64,000 bases of DNA from Sthenelais limicola (GCA_942159475.1 OW804097.1:56130986-56194985); one strand, 5' to 3'; positions 11,030 to 22,260 are shown, counted from the first letter of the stretch. A program made the numbers and translations. Notes: generated from the letters alone by a model not told the origin.

Positions 11030-12122
11030 ATCAATGTCCCCAGGCCCAAGCATCCCTAGGCCCAAATGTCCCTAGCTCGTAACATCCCTGGGCCCTGGGT
11101 CCTAACATCCCTAACGTCCCAGGGCCCTAACCTTCTATCGTCCAAGGACACAAACATTCCCGGGCCCAAACGTCCTAAAGTCCCTAACTTTCCAATCATC
11201 CTTGGGCCCAAATGGGCCAGGGCACAAAGGTCTCTAACATCCCTGGTCCCTAATGTCCCAAGGCAAAAAAGTACCTGGGCCCTAACATCACACAAAGGTC
11301 CCGTACCCAACGTCCCTGGGCCCCAACGTCCCCAGGCCAAAACGTCCCCAGGCCCTAAAGTCCCAGGCCCTAACGTCCCCAGGCCCTAAAGTCCCTAACT
11401 TTCCAATCATCCTTGGGCCCAAATGGGCCAGGGCACAAAGGTCTCTAACATCCCTGGTCCCTAATGTTCCCAGGCAAAAAAGTACCTGGGCCCTAACATC
11501 ACACAAAGGTCCCGTACCTAACGTACCTGGGCCCCAATGTCCCTGGGCCCCAACATCCCTGGGCCCCAACGTCCCTGGGCCCAAATGTCCCCGGGCCCTA
11601 ACGTCCCCAGGCCCTAAAGTCCCTAACTTTCCAATCATCCTTGGGCCCAAATGGGCCAGGACACAAAGGTCTCTAACATCCCTGGTCCCTAATGTCCCCA
11701 GGCAAAAAAGTACCTGGGCCCTAACATCACACAAGGTCCCGTACCTAACGTCCCTGGGCCCCAACGTCCCTGGGCCCCAACGTCCCTGGGCCCAACGTCC
11801 CTGGGCCCAACGTCCCTGGGCCCAACGTCCCTGGGCCTTAACATCCCTGGGCCTTAACGTCACTGGGCCCTAATGTTCCCCAGGCCAAACGTCCCTAACA
11901 TCCCCGGGCCCAAACAACCTCAGGCCCTAAAGTCCCTAACTTCCCAATCGTCCTTGGGCCCAAATGTGCCAGGGCACAAAGGTCCCTAACGTCCCTGGTC
12001 CCTAATGTCCCCAGGCAAAAAAGTACCTGGGCCCTAACATCACACAAAGGTCCCGTACCTAACGTCCCTGGGCCCCAACGTCCCTGGGCCCCAACGTCCC
12101 CAGGCCCAAACGTCCCTGTAAC
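11030..12122 (+). repeat. GGGCCC-rich satellite with higher-order structure
   Basis: Short units of the form aacgtccctgggccc are arranged into longer blocks. A block running from ctaactttccaatcatcc through cacaaaggtctctaacatcc to gcaaaaaagtacctgggcc occurs about four times (near 11180, 11390, 11625 and 11935), separated by variable numbers of short units. Long frames on both strands over this block are by-products of the repeat. Confidence 0.9.
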
Positions 12123-12328
12123 CCGAGGGAGAGAGAGAGGGAGAGAGAGAGGCAGAGAGAGGGAGGGAGAGAGTGAGAGAGAGGGAGAGAGAAAAGGAGA
12201 GGGAGGGAGAGAGAGGGAGGGAGAGGGAGGGAGAGAGAGAGAGAGGGAGAGAGAGAGGCAGAGAGAGAGAGGGAGAGAGAGGGAGAGAGAGAGAGAGAGA
12301 AAGAGAGAAAGAGAGAAAGAGAGAAAGG
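12123..12328 (+). repeat. GA-rich microsatellite
   Basis: About 200 bp of (gaga/ggga) with few interruptions, directly following the satellite. It yields Arg/Glu-Gly or Leu/Ser-Pro low-complexity frames with no biological meaning. Confidence 0.95.
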
Positions 12329-12599
12329 GTGTGTGTGGGAAACATGCCATGTTCAGCATGGACTATTTGGGTAAGATTTTCAGAAAATGTACAATTCAAC
12401 TTAGCCAATCTTCTCAAATTACCCAAATTTCAGACGAAAATGAAGTTAAAAAAACAGTTCAACCTAGCCAAACAGATTGCTAGAATCAATGCAATGTCGA
12501 ATATACCCGAATTAACCTAGTATTGACCACATTGCAGCCTAATTTAGTAGAATTTACTAAATGTGTACAGCTGCCAATTGTACATTTTCTGAAAATCTG

Positions 12600-13025
12600 A
12601 CCCATTTATCAATGGTCATGGATCTGCATCGGGAGTGCCCTCCCGATTATCCATTTTTTTGATAATCGGGAGAGCCCTCCTGATGGCTCGGGAAGGCCCC
12701 CCGATGCATCGGGACAGTTCCCGACGCATCAGGCACAGACCCAAACTATGAAGCGATTATAGAATTCACGGCCAAAATCGGGACAAATCTATAATCAGGC
12801 AGACATAGGAATTAAACTCTTCCCGATTGCTGAAAATCAATGCCGATTGGAGTAATTTAGCCATCGGGGATACTCCTGATGCTAAAATGACTCCCGATTG
12901 AACTCCCGATTGATCGGGAGGGAAAGTTAAATCCTAAAATGGAAAGTTAAATCCTAAAATGGATCGGGACCGGATCGGGACAGTTAAATCGGCGCAAAAT
13001 TGCTCAGGTGTGTGTGGGGTTTAAG
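12600..13025 (+). repeat. Inverted repeat arm B, tcggga-rich (partner at 7622-7840)
   Basis: Dense in atcggga / tcccgat words, with hairpins such as cccgattatc...gataatcggg (12646-12672). It ends in ggatcgggaccggatcggg, agttaaatc, then gctcaggtgtgtgtgggg, the reverse complement of arm A. Related tcgggagtgcc words occur at 5518-5565. Non-coding. Confidence 0.45.
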
Positions 13026-14229
13026 CTTAACTTTACACCGAATAAAACGAAAAGTGCTCTAAGGATTTATTAGTAATCAGGAGTTGAACACACCCAATAT
13101 TCGACGTTGACATTTTCCCGTGAGCGGCAATGGGGGGTCTATCCAATCAACAAGGCAGCCATATTGATTGTTTGTTATGATAAACAAACAGAAGCAAAGA
13201 AGCAACGAAACTTTTAACACTGACATTGTGAGCATATCATCAAACATTAGTGAGGAGAAACTATCGAATTAAAATCCGAGAATTTCGCCCAGCTAGCTCT
13301 AGGACACAATGAACTTGCGACCTGTGTTGATGATACCAAAACATGTGTGACTTCTAGACATAAACTTGAGCAGATAATTAAAACTTTCTAAGAAAGTGGA
13401 ATCTTCGGAATCGATCGTTGATCACCACTCATACCAATTGCCTGAACAGAAAATTACCAACAACGAATTCAATACCAGACTCAGGCCCTCCATAGAAAAA
13501 TTTAAAACATGGCCTCAACTAAAAAGATGTTTAAAGGGAAATGAAGGGTGCTTGAATGACTGACTTTATGAAGGTATGAGCTAACGTGGATATATTATAT
13601 ATATAACGATCCAATCGTATAGCCATGTTTAAGCTTATAGAAACAGTATACAATTCAGATCAGCCTCTTTATGGAACAATACCGCCGCTGATGTTAGAAA
13701 TATTGAAACATAAGAAGCATATAAAAAGATCACTAAACAGGAATCCCTTATTCCAATCTACAACTTGCAACAGCATTTTATTACTTTTCGCTTATTTGTC
13801 TATTATATTTATCGACACTCATGTCTGAGAAACCTTGCCTTCCATTTATTCATCTCATCCTCTTCATCATAAATTCATCTTTTAGTTTTATTACTTATTG
13901 TTCATTTAATCCGATGTTTTGCCATTTATTCAACCCTTATATGTATGCACGATGCTCTATGTCCAATTAAAACAGACCAGTAAGGGCACTTTATCAGTAG
14001 ACCAGCAAAAGGTTCGTCCTTGAGCTGAGATATAATGCCTTTTGTGAGTATTAAACACCTATGTGCACATATATTTGTCAAAGATCCTCCTCCAAGCAAC
14101 GAGGGATCTATTTCTCATTAGTCCATTTTGGGTCAGATTTTGCATGCATGTATGGTACTACAGACCGCGTTGGTCTAGTGGCGCCACCTGACGTGTCCAT
14201 CACGGACTAAAATCAATATACAACTCGGA
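13026..14229. other. Unassigned stretch, no supported gene
   Basis: About 1.2 kb of AT-rich DNA. The longest plus frame (13625-13828) has no recognisable domain and no good splice context. I see no repeat array. Confidence 0.3.
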
Positions 14230-14320
14230 TTTAGCGTGAGAACTGTCTGTACTCCCATAGACGTCCCTCGGCCTTCGGCCTTGGGACGTCTATGGGAGTA
14301 CAGACAGTTCTCACGCTAAA
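14230..14320. repeat. Perfect 38-bp-arm palindrome
   Basis: Arms 14230-14267 and 14283-14320 are exact reverse complements around a 15-nt spacer (tcggccttcggcctt) that itself folds. The symmetry continues imperfectly for about 10 bp outward. No mismatch in 38 bp implies recent origin or gene-conversion upkeep. Confidence 0.9.
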
Positions 14321-14436
14321 ATCCTCGTTGTCTATTGCTATACCAGTTAATTACATACATACTCATAATAAACCACTACACTATATTCTTTTATTGGATA
14401 TATATAGAGATTTGTTTCATTTTGTATGATGTATGT

Positions 14437-16219
14437 ACATGGTCAATTCCACCAATTTGACAACATTTGGCCCCCAACCGTGGAAAGGGATAAAATGGGC
14501 TTAAATCAAATTAATTACCAATAATTTCATTATTTTTTTTGATTGGATGGTTCTACCAACATGTGGAACCACATTTTTGGCATTTTTAGCCCAATTTTTT
14601 AATTTTTTTATTTCAAAATCCCATTTTGGGGGCAAAAATCGTTTTTTTAACTGCCATTAGTCCGTGGAATTGCTAAATTTCTAAATAATCTTCAAAATTG
14701 AACATTTTTATTTATATGTTGTGATAGTAGGTTACGTGAATATGATCTTTGTAAAAAAAATTGCAAAAAAAATAGTTTTTGGCCAAAAGCCATTAAAATA
14801 ATGAAAAAAAAATGTGGGTACCCCTGATGAAGATTAACGTCAAATAAAGTGGAATTTAAAAAAAAAAATGAAAATTACCCAATAATCACAAATAATGATA
14901 AAACTCACAGGATTTGATAGGTAATGATCATTAAAAGTATTGGTTAGAGTTTTTCTTGGACCTGAGCAGACAAAATGCATGGCGCCAGCCTCATGTGGGA
15001 ACCCAGGGTGATGAAGATTAACGACATCCCTAGATTAACGATTTTATGGTTTTTTGAGGAAGCAATTTAATAATGAACTTTAAATTTGATATTTATTATT
15101 AATTATGAGTAATATCAGTCTATAAATATCAATACTTAGAATTTCCGACTAGGTTTTACATGCTTATTACAGGAAAATGGGGTTTGAAGATTAACGACAT
15201 ATGTGAAGATTAACGACATACAAATGTTTGTAGATGGGGAAATAATTACAGTAGAAAGCTGTTGAGACTATGGCTCTCATAAATGCATCTTTATCTTTAA
15301 AAATGTTAAAATATGCAGCGGTCACGATATGCAGTGCATAAGACATTTTTGCCAAAATAACATTATTTTGGGGGATAATTTCTAAATATTGACATTAGAT
15401 ACATGAAAGTATATATGGCATGAATCGTCATCCTCTGGCCGATGCATCTGTATGTAGATTGTCTCTATTCTTAAAATTGACAAACATATAACAAGCTAAG
15501 GGTACAGAGCAGACGGTAAAAAGCTCTAAAATCGCTATTTTTTCATGATTTGATGTCGTTAATCTTCATTTGCTCCCCATTGCAATGTCTGTACATGAGA
15601 GTATCCTGAAATTAATATATTGCATTTATAACATTCAAAATTAATATATTATGAAGTTTAAGACACAAGTCCTTACTGGAAAAAAACATTAGTGTCTGGT
15701 AAGATGTTATCACTTTTTAAATCGAATGGTTTTCTACTCTATTCATATTTATATTTTTATTACTCTGTTGGGCTCTGCACATAAGTGAGGCAGAAAATAT
15801 ATCCTTGTTTCCAGGCTCAATTTGTGATAGATTTTTATACTTTAACTGTCATTATTCATTTTATATTAATTTCGCAGTCTATTCCTACACAAATTATATT
15901 ATATGGTCTAGATAAAATGAAAATAATTATTAACTTTTGTTGCATTTTATGTTCTTATTCACATGATATGTCGTTAATCTTCATGCTGTTTTTGGCCTTT
16001 TTCCCTATTTGGGAGCTATTTTTTGACCCCCCTGTAAAAAATAACTAATAATCAGAATGGTTCCATACTTGGCAGTTCAATACATATATATATATATAAG
16101 GTTCATAAAAAATAACAACTCATCTTATTAATGAAAGATTTTATTTTGGGGTTCTGAGGGGGGGGGGGGGGGCTAGGAGCTCAAATGTTGTCAAATTGGT
16201 GGAAATGGCCACATGTATT
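14437..16219. mobile_element. Inverted-repeat element with repeated GAAGATTAACGACAT motifs
   Basis: Left end (catggtcaattccaccaa then tttgacaacatttgg) and right end (the reverse of catgtggccatttccaccaa then tttgacaacatttg, ending near 16218) are inverted repeats with TA outside each. Inside, gaagattaacgaca(t) occurs forward near 14830, 15010, 15187 and 15205 and reversed near 15555 and 15968, placing the sites symmetrically. Further inside, a ggttc...ggaaccacatttttgg segment near 14550 is mirrored near 15990-16060. No transposase frame is visible; likely non-autonomous, with subterminal protein-binding repeats. Confidence 0.65.
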
Positions 16220-16269
16220 GTTTTTAGCTGGGCGCACAACCTGCAAAAAATCTTGTTAGAACACACGTG

Positions 16270-16319
16270 AGACTTTAGTTTACTTTGGTTTAAACATAAG
16301 ATCTATTGTTCGAAAAAAA
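16270..16319 (+). mobile_element. 49-bp A-tailed unit with 10-bp flanking duplication (copy 1)
   Basis: A 49-bp sequence (gactttagtttactttgg ... tattgttcgaaaaaaa, 16271-16319) is repeated exactly at 21232-21280. Here it is bracketed by the 10-mer aacacacgtg (16260-16269 and 16318-16327), which looks like a target-site duplication, and it ends in an A-run. That combination is the signature of retroposition of a short RNA. The template RNA is unknown. Confidence 0.5.
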
Positions 16320-16344
16320 CACACGTGTATTATAAATTTAAGTA

Positions 16345-16371
16345 TGTATGTATGTATGTATGTATGTATTA
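16345..16371 (+). repeat. (TATG)n microsatellite
   Basis: Seven or so tandem tatg units in the intron just beyond the exon at 16397-16477. Confidence 0.9.
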
Positions 16372-16396
16372 TTTTTATTTCCGTTATTACATATAC

Positions 16397-16477
16397 AATT
16401 TCCTCGGAAAAAGGAATAAAGTCATATAAATTCGCACAGACATAACTATCTGGACATTCCAGGTCTTCCAAGTCTTC
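16397..16477 (-). CDS. Coding exon, Cys-containing (host gene, minus strand)
   Basis: 27 codons between acceptor ccacatgtag (right of 16477) and a GTATAT donor (left of 16397). The peptide begins EDLEDLECPDSYVCANLY and enters and leaves in phase 0, matching the exit phase of the preceding exon (17254-17383). The donor is the weakest in this chain. No named domain. Confidence 0.6.
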
Positions 16478-17253
16478 CTACATGTGGAAGGAGGATGATA
16501 CTCAATGTTCATTTAGCATTTTCGAAGATAAGATGACAATCTACTTAATAACAATACGTGTACATAATATAGCCTATATGGGAACTGCTTTGAATACAGT
16601 TCAAGTAGAAATGACATTATTAGCCATGTCAGTAGCTCCCATGACAATCCCAATAGGATATTAACTATATTTATAAATAATTTAGTTGTTATCACGAGAT
16701 TAACTCATTTATAAAGCAAAATGTCATTTTGGTTGCTCCTCTTTGTTTTCTTATGTTGATGTCACCTTAAACCTGTAATATGTTTTTCCATTGGCATGAA
16801 TGAGACCTATCGCGTCAGCGAAATTTCTGTCAATAAACATGTCTGAAAAAATGTCGAGATGATATGCACACATATACCCCACTAAGAGATGCCTAGGATA
16901 AAGCTCAGTTTAAGCCCAACGATCCCTGAGGTAGCACTCATCCTTCCGAGCTCCGCCATTTACCTTATATCTTCGGAATTCGAATAATTAATAAATAGCT
17001 ATAGAAGATCAACTAGAGGAATGTCCAGAAGTATATCCGCCAAGATGGTGTACGGTAACTGCTTGGCTGGTTAGTTTAGTAAGATTATTGTGCTCAGGTC
17101 AGGGTCTATAGCCTACCCGCCCCCCCCCCCCTCCCGCACAAAGCTGTTGATTCTTCTGTTGACAAGCGTTGGTCATGCTCTGTTGGTCATTCAGCTAACA
17201 GCCTTGCCTGTTTAAGTATGGGTAATATGGCTATATCTGAATGAAATACTTAC

Positions 17254-17383
17254 GCAATGGGGCACATCAGTAGCATTCCCCTCTCGACAAATACATTTCT
17301 CGCACATAGTTGCAGGCTGTGCCTTGATGGTATTTCTAGGAAAACATCCCTTTCCAGCAAACATTTCATAGTTATCCTGTGTG
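17254..17383 (-). CDS. Coding exon, cysteine-rich (host gene, minus strand)
   Basis: One base plus 43 codons between acceptor atttcag and donor GTAAGT, both canonical. The peptide carries CFPRN and then CEKCICREGN...PHC, a compact five-cysteine cluster of the kind found in small extracellular disulphide domains. The incoming single base completes the codon left by the exon at 17506-17640. Frame, sites and composition together make this a real exon; the domain is not one I can name. Confidence 0.8.
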
Positions 17384-17505
17384 CTGAAATGTAATGTATA
17401 TCTGGCCTTGTGCTATGTGACACAAAGAAATTGACCTAATTTTTACGACCAGAATTAAAGAAATATAATATGATTATTTTGTATTGCCTTGAAAGGTGAA
17501 CATAC

Positions 17506-17640
17506 CTTCCATAAAAGTCCAATTTAAGTGAATAGTGCTCTTGTATGTCTGCATCAAATTCCTTGTAATTAAAGTAAAATTCCCTCCAAAGGTACACACC
17601 ATTACGATTTATCCAAGTGCAGTTGTCTTGGAATGACTGG
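17506..17640 (-). CDS. Coding exon (host gene, minus strand)
   Basis: One base, 44 codons and two bases (135 nt), acceptor gatgtttgcag and donor GTATGT. The peptide starts QSFQDNCTWINRNG, with one N-x-T glycosylation site (NCT), and goes on to an aromatic, acidic stretch (YFNYKEFDADIQEHY). The phases fit both neighbours (20953-21071 and 17254-17383). A LINE tail ends only about 30 nt from the acceptor. Confidence 0.8.
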
Positions 17641-17671
17641 CTGCAAACATCAAAGCTTATACATTCATGTG

Positions 17672-20600
17672 TAGATTTAGATTTAGAAAACTTTTATTGG
17701 CATTTAGGAATGCTTTTAAGGAAGGGGAGATCTCTCCAGCATAGTGGGAGGTTTTCAGCCCCTTCAGTTGGGTTACAATTAAAGCTGTAGAGTAACAATA
17801 TCGCCTTCTATCAATGACCAAAGACGATTCTCTACAATGATTATTATAATGTACTACAATATGGCTACAATGTACAAGAATGCTTTTGAACAAACTCTCT
17901 GATAACTGACATGACTAGTTGTTGGTGTACAATGACTAGAGTAGTTGACAGATATATGCTGACATGGTTCTTTGCGAATTATGTTTAGATGAAATAATTG
18001 TCATTCCAGATATATGATGCTCTGGCACTTGTTTTGAATGCTTTACTGTCAATTTGTAGGTGGGCCACCATTGGCAATTTGTACCAGGAGTAGGGAATTC
18101 TGTTTATAATGGAACGTCTAATTTGCTCAGTTTTAGGTATGTTGTGCTTTAAGAACTTTCTACCAAGCTCAACGTTTCTGGTGTTTATGTCTCTTAGGTC
18201 CATATTTCCTGGATTTTGAGCCAATCGGTGACCCGCCTGTAACAGATGTAGTCTACAACGATATATTAAAGGCAGAAGTTTTATATTGACATGCAGGTCT
18301 TTCACACTGGCTCTAGATGGTTTGTAAATTATTTTGAGGATTCAGTTCTGGAGAATTTGCAGTCTATGCAGGTTGGTGGCACTATGCGAGTCGTGTAGTA
18401 TATCTGCCTGGTCTAAGATTGGAATCACCATAACCTTATAAATCATGACCAGGGTATTTTATCTTTTAGCTTTGCGAATTGCCAGCATTTGTAATTTAAA
18501 AGTTTTGTTAGTTTGGAGATAACTGTGCCAAATTTCAGGGTATTATCAATATTAATTCCTAAATATTTATAAGATGTTACTTCCTCAAGCTTTATACCAT
18601 CTAGAGCTATGTTGTGCTCTGGTTTATTGTATAGCTTTTGCGAGTCCCATCTCGATCTGAGGGAAGGCCTGTAAAATATCGTTTGGGTCTTTGACTTAGT
18701 TAGATTCAGTGATATCTTGTTCCCTTTACACCAATTTCCTAGTGATTTAAAGTCTTTTTGTGGGGTTTCAGTTTTTTTGATAGAATCGTTGCCTATGGCA
18801 TAAACAATAGTGTCATCGGCAAACATTTGTATTTTGCAGTTTGTTATATGTCTAGGTAAATCATTGATATAGAGATTAAATGGTACTGGACCTAACATGA
18901 TACCTTGTGGCACGCCACACATAACTATATTTGGCTTGGACCACTGTTTGTTTACTGATACTTGTTGGGAGCGATTTAATAAGTAGTCTCTGAACCATGC
19001 CAGTTCTTTATCTTCAAGGCCCGAAAGTTTCTAACTTGGTCATTAGTAACTGATGATTCACGGTATCGAAGGCCTTCCTCAGATCGAGATAGGCAGCTCT
19101 GACAAGTTGGCCTTCATTGAGGGCATTGTACACGTTTGACAGGTAGTCTATGAGGGCACTTGGGTTGATCTGCCTGATCTAAAACCGTATTAAAAGTCAT
19201 AAAGTAAGTTATATTCTTCTATATATTCAGTCAATTGCATATGCATTACCTTTTCAAGTATTTTGGCTGGTAATTGCATGGTAGAGATTGGTCGATAATT
19301 TCCCGGGTCAGTGCTGTCACCTAATTTAAAAATAGGGGTAACTATTGAAGCCGGTATTTTTGATTTTTCAAAACTTAGGTCAATAAGCCTCTTGAACTGG
19401 GGGATAAGTGCTAATAGTGCTACTTTAAGTAGCCAGGAAGGCATATTGCTAAGTCCTGATGATTTTGTTGAGGAGATGTTGGAAATTATTCTAAGTAGAT
19501 CATTTGGTTGTACTTCTTTGTACTTGAATTTCGTTCTGACTTCATTCTCAGTGTTGGGGGTTAAGTTTGGGGTTGGAGTTGGGTCTGGTGGAGGGATCAA
19601 GCTTGCTAGTTTGTTGCCAATAGACACAAAATAGCTGTTGAAGTGATCAGGTATTATGGAGGAATGGAGATGGAGGAATAATATTCTGATCGGTTTGAAG
19701 TTAAATTTCCGATTGCTGTTGTTTTTGGTTTGCATTTATGAGTGGTGATATTATTTTCAAAAATTTCTTGGGATTTTTAGTATTATTTTCAATCTGCTCT
19801 CTTGCATAGTTGTTCTTTAAATTTCTAGCTGGCTGGTTTATTCTGAGTCGAAGGGCTTTGGCTTGGTCCATTAAGTGGGGGTTATTGGACTGCTTTGCTC
19901 TTTTAAATGAACTATCTCTACCTACTGCGCATCTGTGAGAATAAATCTGCAGTACTCCAAGGTTTTCTAGCTTTCACTTGTCTCATTTCTGATACTGGGC
20001 ACATGTCATCAATGATTCTGGTTATATTTTCAAGCATAGCTTTCCAGTAATTTTCTGGGTCATCTGTATTTAATATATAGTCCCCGTTGCAGTTTTGGAG
20101 ATTGTTAGCCAGGGTTTCTTTGTTATAACGTAGGTATGATCTACAGTTGAAAGAGATCTTTTTGTTTATTTTTGCTTTTTAAGTACAATATAAGTGGGTT
20201 TGTGATCACTTATATTTATATCTAATACTCCTGAACTGTGGACAATTTCAGAGTCGGTATAATATCAAGTCTAGGGTTGTTCGGGTACTAAGGGTTTCTC
20301 TAGTTGGGGTGTGTATGAGCTGCCTCTACGTGATGTGTGATGCGTGATGCTCTACAGACAATAATTGGGTTTTGCTGGGTGTTGATTTCTGATATTTAAA
20401 TCGCCAACTAGTATTATATCAGAGTTAGTTTTTACAAGACTCAATGTATCCTTTATCATTAAGATTGCAGTGTTTAGATCATCATTTGGGGGGCGATAGA
20501 CGTTGATGATTTTTATATCTTTGGCGGGGTTGATTTTTATAGTTATTACCTGTATTTCAATGTCTATGGTACTTTTAGTGGTTCAGCACTGCCTTGGGTG

Positions 20601-20690
20601 ACTTCATATTTATTATGGACATAAATAGCCAGTTCACCTCCGCTTTTCTTGGAAGTATAAATTTGTCATGTCTAAATATATGATAAATAT
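17672..20690 (-). mobile_element. CR1/Jockey-type non-LTR retrotransposon, decayed
   Basis: In minus orientation: endonuclease fragments near 20650-20200 (SGGELAIYV, INVYRPPND, VGDLNI and the ISDHKPTY catalytic-site motif); RT fingers and palm at 19735-19190 (SGLSNMPSWLLK, TPIFKLGDSTDPGNYRPIS); RT core at 18922-18443 with FADDT and GVPQG; RT thumb and C-terminal region at 18305-17985; then a short 3' region with AATAAA and a ctaaat-type repeat tail ending near 17672. Several frameshifts and stops separate the parts, so it is not active. The 5' end is uncertain. It lies in the same orientation as the host gene, in the intron between exons 20953-21071 and 17506-17640. Confidence 0.8.
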
Positions 20691-20952
20691 ATGATACGTT
20701 AAGGAATGGTTTCTGCGGCACAGGGTAGTAACCATACATGTATACTTTGCTTCAAAACAAAGATTTCTTGTCCACCTTGGGACATGGAGCCAACAAGCAG
20801 GAGGCAGTGTCTATGAGATTTAAGAGTAATTTAGTTTAAAAGTTGGCAAGTATCTCATGGATTCACCTTCCTGCAAAAGCATTATAAGGAAACAATATTG
20901 TGAAATGTTTTAGTAACCACCAATAGTTTATTATGACTAATGATACACTTAC

Positions 20953-21071
20953 TTAGTTGCGCATGATAACACCACTCTGAACATACTACTGACAGTGCCA
21001 TTTATTGAGTAGATCGGGTAATCAAGTGTAAACTTGTCACTATTCATCCCCTTGCTGATAATCTTTGAAAC
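20953..21071 (-). CDS. Coding exon (host gene, minus strand)
   Basis: 39 codons plus two bases between acceptor tttacttgaag and donor GTAAGTG. The peptide includes SDKFTLDYPIYSINGTVSS, with an N-G-T glycosylation site, and ends MFRVVLSCAT, a beta-strand-like pattern with one cysteine. It enters in phase 0 and leaves with two bases (AA), fitting the next exon. Confidence 0.75.
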
Positions 21072-21231
21072 CTTCAAGTAAAAAAAAAACATGGGTAAGA
21101 TTTTAATTCCTAGTTTATGAATCGAGCCGATATTTTATCATGGAATTCAAATAGTATAATGCGTTTTATTCCAGCTTACTGTTTATAATGTTAGATATCA
21201 TTGATGATTCCCAGGACTCAAGAGTGCTTTA

Positions 21232-21280
21232 GACTTTAGTTTACTTTGGTTTAAACATAAGATCTATTGTTCGAAAAAAA
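21232..21280 (+). repeat. 49-bp A-tailed unit (copy 2)
   Basis: Identical over 49 bp to 16271-16319, in the intron downstream of the exon at 21433-21577. No flanking duplication is visible at this copy. Confidence 0.6.
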
Positions 21281-21432
21281 GTTAACTGTTTGGCTATTAT
21301 TTAGTAATTTGATAATCAAATATAAAGCTGAAATAACAAGGAGAAGAAGGAACTTACAATAGATATATGGGGGAGCGTGAAAATGTGTCGAAATGTTTTT
21401 GAAGACGTTTGTTTTTTCATGACTTGTGATAC

Positions 21433-21577
21433 CTTTGAGTAATGGCCGCATGATTCAAATTCTTCCTTTCCATTGGTGCAGGTAACCATACGCTTATGAT
21501 CCAAACCCCTGGGACACGTACAACGAGGGGAAGGGTGCCCTCCCAAGAACAGAGATAAATACTGGCGTTCCAGAACA
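21433..21577 (-). CDS. Coding exon, Cys-rich (host gene, minus strand)
   Basis: One base plus 48 codons between acceptor aatttccag and donor GTATCA. The middle reads CTCPRGLDHKRMVTCTNGKE and then ESCGHYSK, a four-cysteine pattern resembling small EGF- or thrombospondin-like repeats, though not diagnostic. The incoming single base and phase-0 exit fit the neighbours. Confidence 0.75.
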
Positions 21578-21666
21578 CTGGAAATTAAACATATAATGAT
21601 GGAAGATCAAACTTTACAACACGTTAAAACATCTTTATTACCTTTTATAATTGTTTCTTCACTTAC

Positions 21667-21708
21667 CATACAAATGAGTTGTGTAGTTTCTTCAATAAGT
21701 GAATGGAA
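21667..21708 (-). CDS. Short coding exon (host gene, minus strand)
   Basis: 42 nt: one base, 13 codons (SIHLLKKLHNSFV) and two bases. The donor GTAAGTG is strong; the acceptor (gttaattag) is AT-rich and weaker. The two outgoing bases plus the first base of exon 21433-21577 make a cysteine codon. Phase agreement on both sides is the main support. Confidence 0.5.
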
Positions 21709-22154
21709 CTAATTAACATCATTTTTAATTTTTCAATCCCAGGCCCTTCCATCCATTCACTAGAGCAAAATGTTGAACTGGCATGGAGAAAACGAATTGC
21801 AATCGTAAATATATGTATGTATATTATTGATATCACTATTAGCTTTATTTAATTATGGACTGGACTATTCAACTCAGAAAGGAAAATTGTATAATCTTTC
21901 ATTCTGTGTTTCCGTTGCAGGATACTCTTTATTCTATCTGCTTCAATCAACAACAATATATCTTACAATACCTTCTCGTTCACTTACAAGTTATCAAGAA
22001 AACCTCTGGTACATACTGTAAGAAACTATTACATACCATATATTCAACATCCCATATCTATAATCCCCGAGATGCCGGGGAAAGTTATGGGGACAGATGA
22101 ATTTAATTAGTTATCATAGACGAAGAGTTAACAAGTAAATACCTATTTTGCGTA
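21709..22154. other. Intron DNA left of the Ngaro-like element
   Basis: AT-rich. A 21-nt stretch ending in a GTATGT donor near 22034 (minus strand) would be phase-compatible with the exon at 21667-21708, but it is too short to call. Confidence 0.2.
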
Positions 22155-22260
22155 ATTTTGAGTAAAAGAGGTAATGATATAGGTAAGTATATTTGTTTTA
22201 AGAAATTATATAAAGAAGGTGAAAAATAATAATAGATAAATAATAATTGAAATTAATTAG
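22155..22260 (-). repeat. Split direct repeat B2
   Basis: 106-bp AT-rich segment (attttgagtaaaagagg to gaaattaattag) identical to 22561-22666; 3' terminal repeat of the Ngaro-like element. Confidence 0.85.

Noticed and set aside
11056..12426. Several 90-190-codon frames on both strands
   Set aside because: They lie on the GGGCCC satellite and GA tract and give periodic Arg/Gly/Pro or Leu/Ser/Pro strings.
13625..13828. 67-codon plus frame with a hydrophobic end
   Set aside because: No homology signal that I recognise, no splice context, AT-rich composition equal to surrounding DNA.
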